Below, in pieces: positions 58,855 to 64,000 of a stretch of 64,000 bases of DNA. The DNA comes from Euonymus europaeus (taxonomy: Eukaryota; Streptophyta; Magnoliopsida; Celastrales; Celastraceae): positions 16,569,001-16,633,000 of the forward strand of contig OY756972.1 of NCBI GenBank assembly GCA_963580455.1. The letters are read 5' to 3'. A program made the position numbers and the translations under genes. The notes under the pieces are model-generated. The model made no database searches and was not told the origin of the DNA. It was given only the letters and a program-made list of their open reading frames with translations. Position 1 is the stretch's first letter. Each line of letters begins with the position of its first letter.

Positions 58855-59033
58855 GTTATATACCACGTGGCACATTTCTACCAAGTCAGCAATTTTTGTC
58901 TGACTGGAATTGGTCAGGAGTGGTTTATTCGTCTATATTTAAAACATTGAGTGATCTAATTAGAAACGTTTTTCTTTAGGTGACCTAATTACAAACACAC
59001 CTATCTTTGAGTGACTTATCCATATTTTTTCCT

Positions 59034-59570
59034 TTTTTTTACTCCAAAAAAGAGCTTGCCTATGTCTAGAAGGCAGGACCATGCTATTACATTACATGAA
59101 GGAGCAACCACTCCAAATATCTAACCTTATCGATATCCCAATTATCAGAAAATCGAAATTAAAAGACTGGTTAGGGAGATGTTGGTTGCTGAAATCATCA
59201 ATCCAAGCATCAATCCCTATTCTAGTATGTTTTGTTGTTAAAAAAGGACAGTACATGGCGCATATGCGTGGACTATAGGGCATTGAACAAGATCACAATC
59301 CTAGAAAAATTTCCTATTTCAGCTTTCAATGAGTTATTTGATGAGTTACATGGAGCTTCAATTTTTTCAAAATTGGATTTAAAATCTAAGTACCACCAAA
59401 TTTGCATTCGAGAGGGAGACACTGAAAAGACAACATCCCAAACTCATGAGAGGCACTGTGAATTTTTGGTTATGCCTTTTTGTCTCTCCAATGCCCCCTC
59501 AACATTCCAATCTTTGATGAGCGAGATATTCTTATTTTTCGACAGGAATTTTAAGTTTCATATTAGATAA
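59034..59570 (+). pseudogene. Chromovirus-like gypsy reverse transcriptase (3' part)
   Basis: Directly after the MULE target duplication the frame reads TPKKSLPMSRRQDHAITLHEG, then a stop, then PYRYPNYQKIEIKRLVREML and INPYSS. A frameshift follows, then (59232-59570) [34 protein letters not shown] and [19 protein letters not shown]. This is the N-terminal two thirds of a chromovirus-type RT (LPPxRxxDHxIxL, RPYRYPxxQKxEIExLVxEML). It ends before the YxDD motif. It is the continuation of the gag-protease piece at 45.1-47.3 kb. Confidence 0.85.
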
Positions 59571-60432
59571 AGGCTCATATCATGATGAAAAATAGTTAGC
59601 AATATACATATGATTCCACTCATATATAATTCTTAATTTGAATTGTAAAACAAATTAATTTTAACTTATGATTATATGATTATTCAAGTCATTTTTATTT
59701 TTTTGTCATTTAACAAATTAGTTTTTTATTATATGAAAACTTAAAAACCTTTGAATGATTGTTAAATTTCTAATGAAGATATACTACGAGTATTATAAAA
59801 TATAAAATATTTTTAATTACTGCATAAAATATATAAATATGAATATATAGAGTAACTTATTACATTAAATCCGATTGACCCTTAAATCACGAACCGAAGA
59901 ATTTTCCAGTTTGATGACCGATCCAATTTTCTAAACGTTGGTCATCAACATTATTGAGGAGTTTAAACCTATCAAGTTTCCCAAGCAATTCTATGTAAAA
60001 ATATTTCATACAAACAGAAAACTTCAATACAAGTACAAATTACAATTTCAAAAGAACCAAAAAGGACAAATTACTATTTAATGGTTTCCATACCTCTTTT
60101 CTTTTTTTCCACAAAAGGATATTGCCCTACTTTGATAACATAACATGTATAAAGCAAAACTGAAGATGACAAAGACCAAAAAGAAAAATTCCAGTAGGAA
60201 GGACTGAATGTTCTTACAAAAGAATATATTTTATCTTACAAGGCACTAATAGAATACCAAAATGAGATTATTGGGTAGCTGATTCTTTAACAGAGAATTT
60301 GAATCGTAATTCTCTGCTTCTATCAACGAACTAATTCATGTGAAGTATCAGACTTTTCTGTTTCAAACCAGAGTAATATTGTCTACCAAACCCTCCAAGA
60401 AAAATCTATCAAGACTTCAATTTATATGTTTG
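59571..60432. other. AT-rich spacer and PMT gene 3' UTR
   Basis: No gene or clear repeat in 59571-60000. Roughly 60070-60432 should contain the 3' UTR of the minus-strand PMT gene. Nothing else is visible. Confidence 0.5.
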
Positions 60433-63400
60433 TCATCTCGAATTACCCTTAGAGGAGTACCATAGTTTTTTCTGGCAAATTAATAGCTTCTCCTTCTCAA
60501 CGTCGTACTCAGTGTTCTCTTTACGGCAGTTCCATCGCATTCCCTTGCCAATGCTAGCCACAGCATCCACAAAATAGGTCGATTCACGAATTACTACATA
60601 TCCTTTAGGACGGAGTATCCGATCCATCTCCAAGAGCACGTACTTCATATCGCATCTGCCAACGTGTCATAAGTATCAGATCATTATTACTAGTTCACAA
60701 CGACCACTTCTTTTGTTCACAGAGATTTATCGTGACATGTTTTGGCAGAAATCAAGTAATGCATAGTGTGTAATTTGCGTAAATACATTACATATAGGCT
60801 AAACATAAAAATTAATTAAACACAGCACCCGTATAGACCTAACATTTATAATATATTATATACAACTTATACTCGATCACGACAGAAACGCACATAACCT
60901 CAGGAAACAAAATCACAGTTTTACCTGTGGCTTTCTGCAGTAAAGAGGCCATCAAAGTGAATAAGATCATAAGTACGAGGGTATGTGGAGAAAGCTTCGC
61001 ACCTTCAAGATAGAACACATAAATCAGCACAGCACAATGCATGATAAATGGAAGTGCATGACAATACAACAACCAAAGAAATGAAAAACCTATTGTAAAA
61101 CGGAAAAATAAATACCAATCATGATAGGCTCCGATCAGGCCTCGATCATAGACCACAGGGAGTGTATTAGGAGCATAGGAAGAGACCACATTCATGACCC
61201 ACGAGGGAGAACTGATTAGAGCTGCAGCAAACCCACCATAGACTGTATTCATGTCCATTACATTCCTTATCTCATCAGTCCCAATTGCAGGGAGCAACTT
61301 CTTGTAGTGTTTCACCCTCACCTTCCATTTGCTGTCATCATGCTTTAAAGCATTGGCACTCCCACCAGGTACACTTGAAATGCGTTCTGGTGCAACATGC
61401 AACCGCTCTGGCCATTTTGGAATGGATTCCAAAACAGATTTCTTGATTTTAGGGGTTGGAACAATCACACAAGAACGGAGAGGAGTATACCATGATTGAT
61501 CAGGTTCAACACTATCATCACACTTGGGTGGGTAGGCATCAGGTTCAGAAACCCTATTGTAGCAACTATTATCTGAAGATTTCCTCCACACAGCAATGTC
61601 ATCCTTTTTGACATACAATTTAAAGCACATCGAAGTTAGAAGATCCTGCAACTTCTCATAATCTGATCTCTGCTCCTCTATGGTAGTGTTCCATCCTCTC
61701 CACCGATTTTCATAATTAACTGGAGGGCCAGACAGAACCCAGAAGCCACCAGGACGAAGTATGCGGTGAATCTCTAGAAGATAAATTCCACCTGAAAGCA
61801 AATATTTCCATTTTTGAGAAATAGCAACAAGTGATAAAAAGAAGTGAAATAACAGCCAAAAGAAGAACAGATGTGAAAATATATCAATCGTCCACCTCAT
61901 GCCAAGAATATCCATACTATAATGCTGGACGTTGCAATAAAGGGCCACTAATTGGTTTCATATATGGAACCACCACTTCTACCTTAATTCTAAATGGTCT
62001 CATAGAACTCCCAGAAATGAGAACATCAGCGAATCCGAGTGTTATCATTCAAACACTCTGTACTATAGCTAAAAGCCAAGGTTTGCTGGCTGCTGTGCTA
62101 AACAGAGTTTTCCATGTTGCAGAAGAAGTGTGCAAAATACAATTTCAGAAAGTTATCTTGAATTTACTCCAAAATTTCACTACCTGTCTGAATAATTAAT
62201 TCACAAACCATATAATTTAACATAGTGGCCGGCAGCCACTAAATAATGCCATTTTACATAAGCACAAAATCGAGGGAAAAATAAAGGATTCATTACTTAG
62301 TAAAACCTTTACAGTTTGAGAAAAACATTTTACCAAATTCAGTCCATGGAATAAGACATCTCGAGCAATGGGCCATATCAAATGAATTTGAAGGGAAAGG
62401 AAGTCGTTGCGTGGAAATGATGCCAAGAATTGCAGGAATTCCTCGTTCCAATGCAAATTGGACTTGAGCTTCATGATTATCTCTTGGGGCAAGAGAAACT
62501 GTCAGAACTCCACGATCCAATAGATCACCACCCCAGCTGGCAACCTAGAAATAAATGGCAATATAAATTACGTTACAAACTCAAGTGCGCACAAAAAAAA
62601 AAATTGACATCCTTTCAAGTTTCTAGAGTCATAAACACATGGATTACATTACATTTGTGGCATTTCAATGCCTGAAAATAGTCACTTATTTTGAATTAAA
62701 AAGGAATTCAAACCCATTTATTTCTGAAGTCATCAAATCCACCAAAAGATATGATTATAACAAAAATGAAACTCACCCCACAGCCAGTATCAATAGCAGT
62801 TCTTATAGTACCATCTCTCAGTTCAGGTATCATTTCTTGCATTATATCAACATAGTGACCAACTCCTTTTGGAAACATTGTTCCACCACCCGGAAAAAAG
62901 AACTTCTCTCCTTGTTTCCTAAGCCAGTTCTGATTAGACTTCTGCTTGTTGATCCAGTCATATGGTACATTTCTGAAATAATATCCACACAAAATAATTA
63001 TAGTGATAATTCAAAGCTAACAAAGCTCATTGCTCTAAGATACCAAATATTAGGAATACAAAATAATACCTGTACCAACACTCATCTCTGCTTTTGGGCC
63101 ATTTGATTGGTGGTTTATACCCATCAGGTGGTGGAACTAAGCACTCCTTCCTTTCAAATGCTGGAGGACAGTGTCGTTCCATGAAAGTCAGCCGGTGAAG
63201 ACCATACTTTCTCCATCTCTGTCAATTAGGCAAACACTATCAATATGGAAATATGAGATTATTAGGCTTATTAACATCCAAAACTACATGATAAAATCAA
63301 GAAATACCTTTGGGTCTGTGCAAGGGGTGTAGTCCTGATATTCAATGCTGCATTCAGGAAAGGTCACAGATTTAATCTGTAGAGGGGAAACTGTGGATTC

Positions 63401-63586
63401 CTTAGGAACTGAAACTGCCCTTGCAACATCATTTGCATCCTTGGCCTCAAACTGGTTTTTCTCACAGGAAAAGATACCACCGAGATAGAATGACAACCCA
63501 CATAGCACAATAAGCATTGTTGCCATGGGAACAACCCTTGGACCTTTATCAGGTTGGTAGATTGGTTTTCCATCCTTATTCTTCAT
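60433..63586 (-). CDS. Probable PMT-family methyltransferase (PMT20/PMT21-like)
   Basis: Seven exons on the minus strand: 63586-63308, 63218-63070, 62972-62777, 62544-62334, 61791-61116, 61002-60925, 60655-60433. All junctions are GT-AG and total 604 codons, the usual length for the family. A short cytosolic N-terminus ([15 protein letters not shown]) precedes one membrane anchor (about residues 19-41, [20 protein letters not shown]), a type II topology typical of Golgi proteins. The large domain shows [31 protein letters not shown], the SAM-binding [57 protein letters not shown] and [15 protein letters not shown]. It belongs with the QUA2-related PMT group. The N-terminus most resembles PMT20/21 (ERD3 type), which have been linked to pectin methylation. 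Choice of paralogue is by memory. Confidence 0.93.
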
Positions 63587-64000
63587 GTTCCCAGAAATAA
63601 TCAACTATCTGCAGAGATGCAAACCAAGTCTTAAGTGACAAAGGCTCAAATTCATATTCACGACTGCTAATAATCCACTTAGAGAGAACCTTATAACTTT
63701 TAAGCAATCAGATCAGGAGGTTAGTATAATTCATCACTCCTCCCCTTTCCCCAGCCAGAATAAAACCATCACGACCAATAGAAAAGGAAAAGGAAAAAAA
63801 ACACAGAAGACGATACACTTTACTAGGTTATGTACTTTCATCTTCCTTCAATGCAAAAGCTTGATTGGCATTCGGCAAAGAAATCATACGTCAGAGTTAG
63901 AAGAGTTATTCAGTAAACTATGATTATTTAATGCTTGAGACCCCTAAAATATGACCCCATATTTAACCCTCAATTAACTCAATTAATGTAAAGTGTTGGA
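63587..64000 (-). promoter_or_regulatory. 5' leader of the PMT gene
   Basis: Upstream of the PMT start codon on the minus strand. The ATG at 63586 is chosen because the in-frame codons before it contain no ATG. A leader intron is plausible (C/T-rich tract ending in CTGCAGATAG near 63606), but the window ends before the promoter can be defined. Confidence 0.4.

Larger units (their letters stand above)
47297..59033 (-). mobile_element. Mutator-like element with long TIRs, hosting nested elements
   Basis: Long terminal inverted repeats: left 47297 to ~47475 (GAGAAAAGTATGGATAGGTC...) and right ~58855 to 59033 (reverse complement AGGAAAAAATATGGATAAGTC...). They share blocks such as CATAGGTGTGTTT, AATTAGGTCAC, ACTCAATGTT and TTGCTAACTTGGCAGAAATG. 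Flanking 9-mers match at 8/9 positions (ATTTTTTAC, 47288-47296; TTTTTTTAC, 59034-59042). Two minus-strand transposase pieces lie inside: N-terminal at 57672-58150 and C-terminal at 49290-49475. About 1.5-2 kb of catalytic core is missing. A copia-type solo LTR and a Tat element account for most of the interior. Long TIRs and a ~9-bp duplication support the Mutator class. Confidence 0.75.

Noticed and set aside
61831..62199. 122-codon plus-strand ORF
   Set aside because: Lies in intron 4 of the PMT gene, antisense, with no conserved domain.

Overview
The window is nuclear DNA of a eudicot-like flowering plant. It shows spliced genes with short GT-AG introns, plant-type gene families, and a dense load of plant LTR retrotransposons, Mutator-like elements (MULEs) and MITEs. 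I cannot name the species. There is no bacterial, organellar, rRNA or CRISPR content, and no functional tRNA gene.

Region by region. 1-5.6 kb: a LINE remnant cut by an inverted Ty3/gypsy remnant (3' LTR, purine tract, a plant-mobile-domain ORF lying antisense to the element, integrase piece). 5.66-10.08 kb: a solo LTR with a second solo LTR nested in it, both with exact 5-bp target duplications. 10.5-13.2 kb: a DCD-domain gene (N-rich-protein type). 14.1-16.55 kb: a non-autonomous MULE with an exact 9-bp target duplication. 17.3-31.0 kb: repeats only. These are a solo LTR, a Tat-lineage gypsy wreck with a large inverted repeat, a solo LTR inserted into another LTR of its own family, a copia LTR with a duplicated promoter segment, and a 1.7-kb minisatellite next to that LTR's purine tract. 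31.67-43.8 kb: a gene island with a YrdC/Sua5 threonylcarbamoyl-AMP synthase-like gene, a large multipass membrane protein with a secreted N-terminal half, a fasciclin-like gene on the opposite strand, and a truncated FAR1-type gene. 44.4-59.6 kb: a nested stack. A chromovirus-like gypsy element was split by an 11.7-kb MULE, which itself received a copia-type solo LTR and a Tat gypsy element carrying an intron-containing antisense gene. 60.4-63.6 kb: a complete seven-exon PMT-type methyltransferase gene on the minus strand.

Four host genes look intact: DCD/NRP-like, YrdC-like, the membrane protein and PMT. The fasciclin-like gene looks intact and intronless. They share no obvious pathway. Themes are stress and cell-death signalling (DCD), tRNA t6A modification (YrdC), cell-wall or endomembrane functions (fasciclin-like, PMT) and an uncharacterised membrane protein. 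The remaining roughly 45 kb is explained mostly by nested transposable elements. Their order of insertion can be read directly from target-site duplications and interrupted reading frames.
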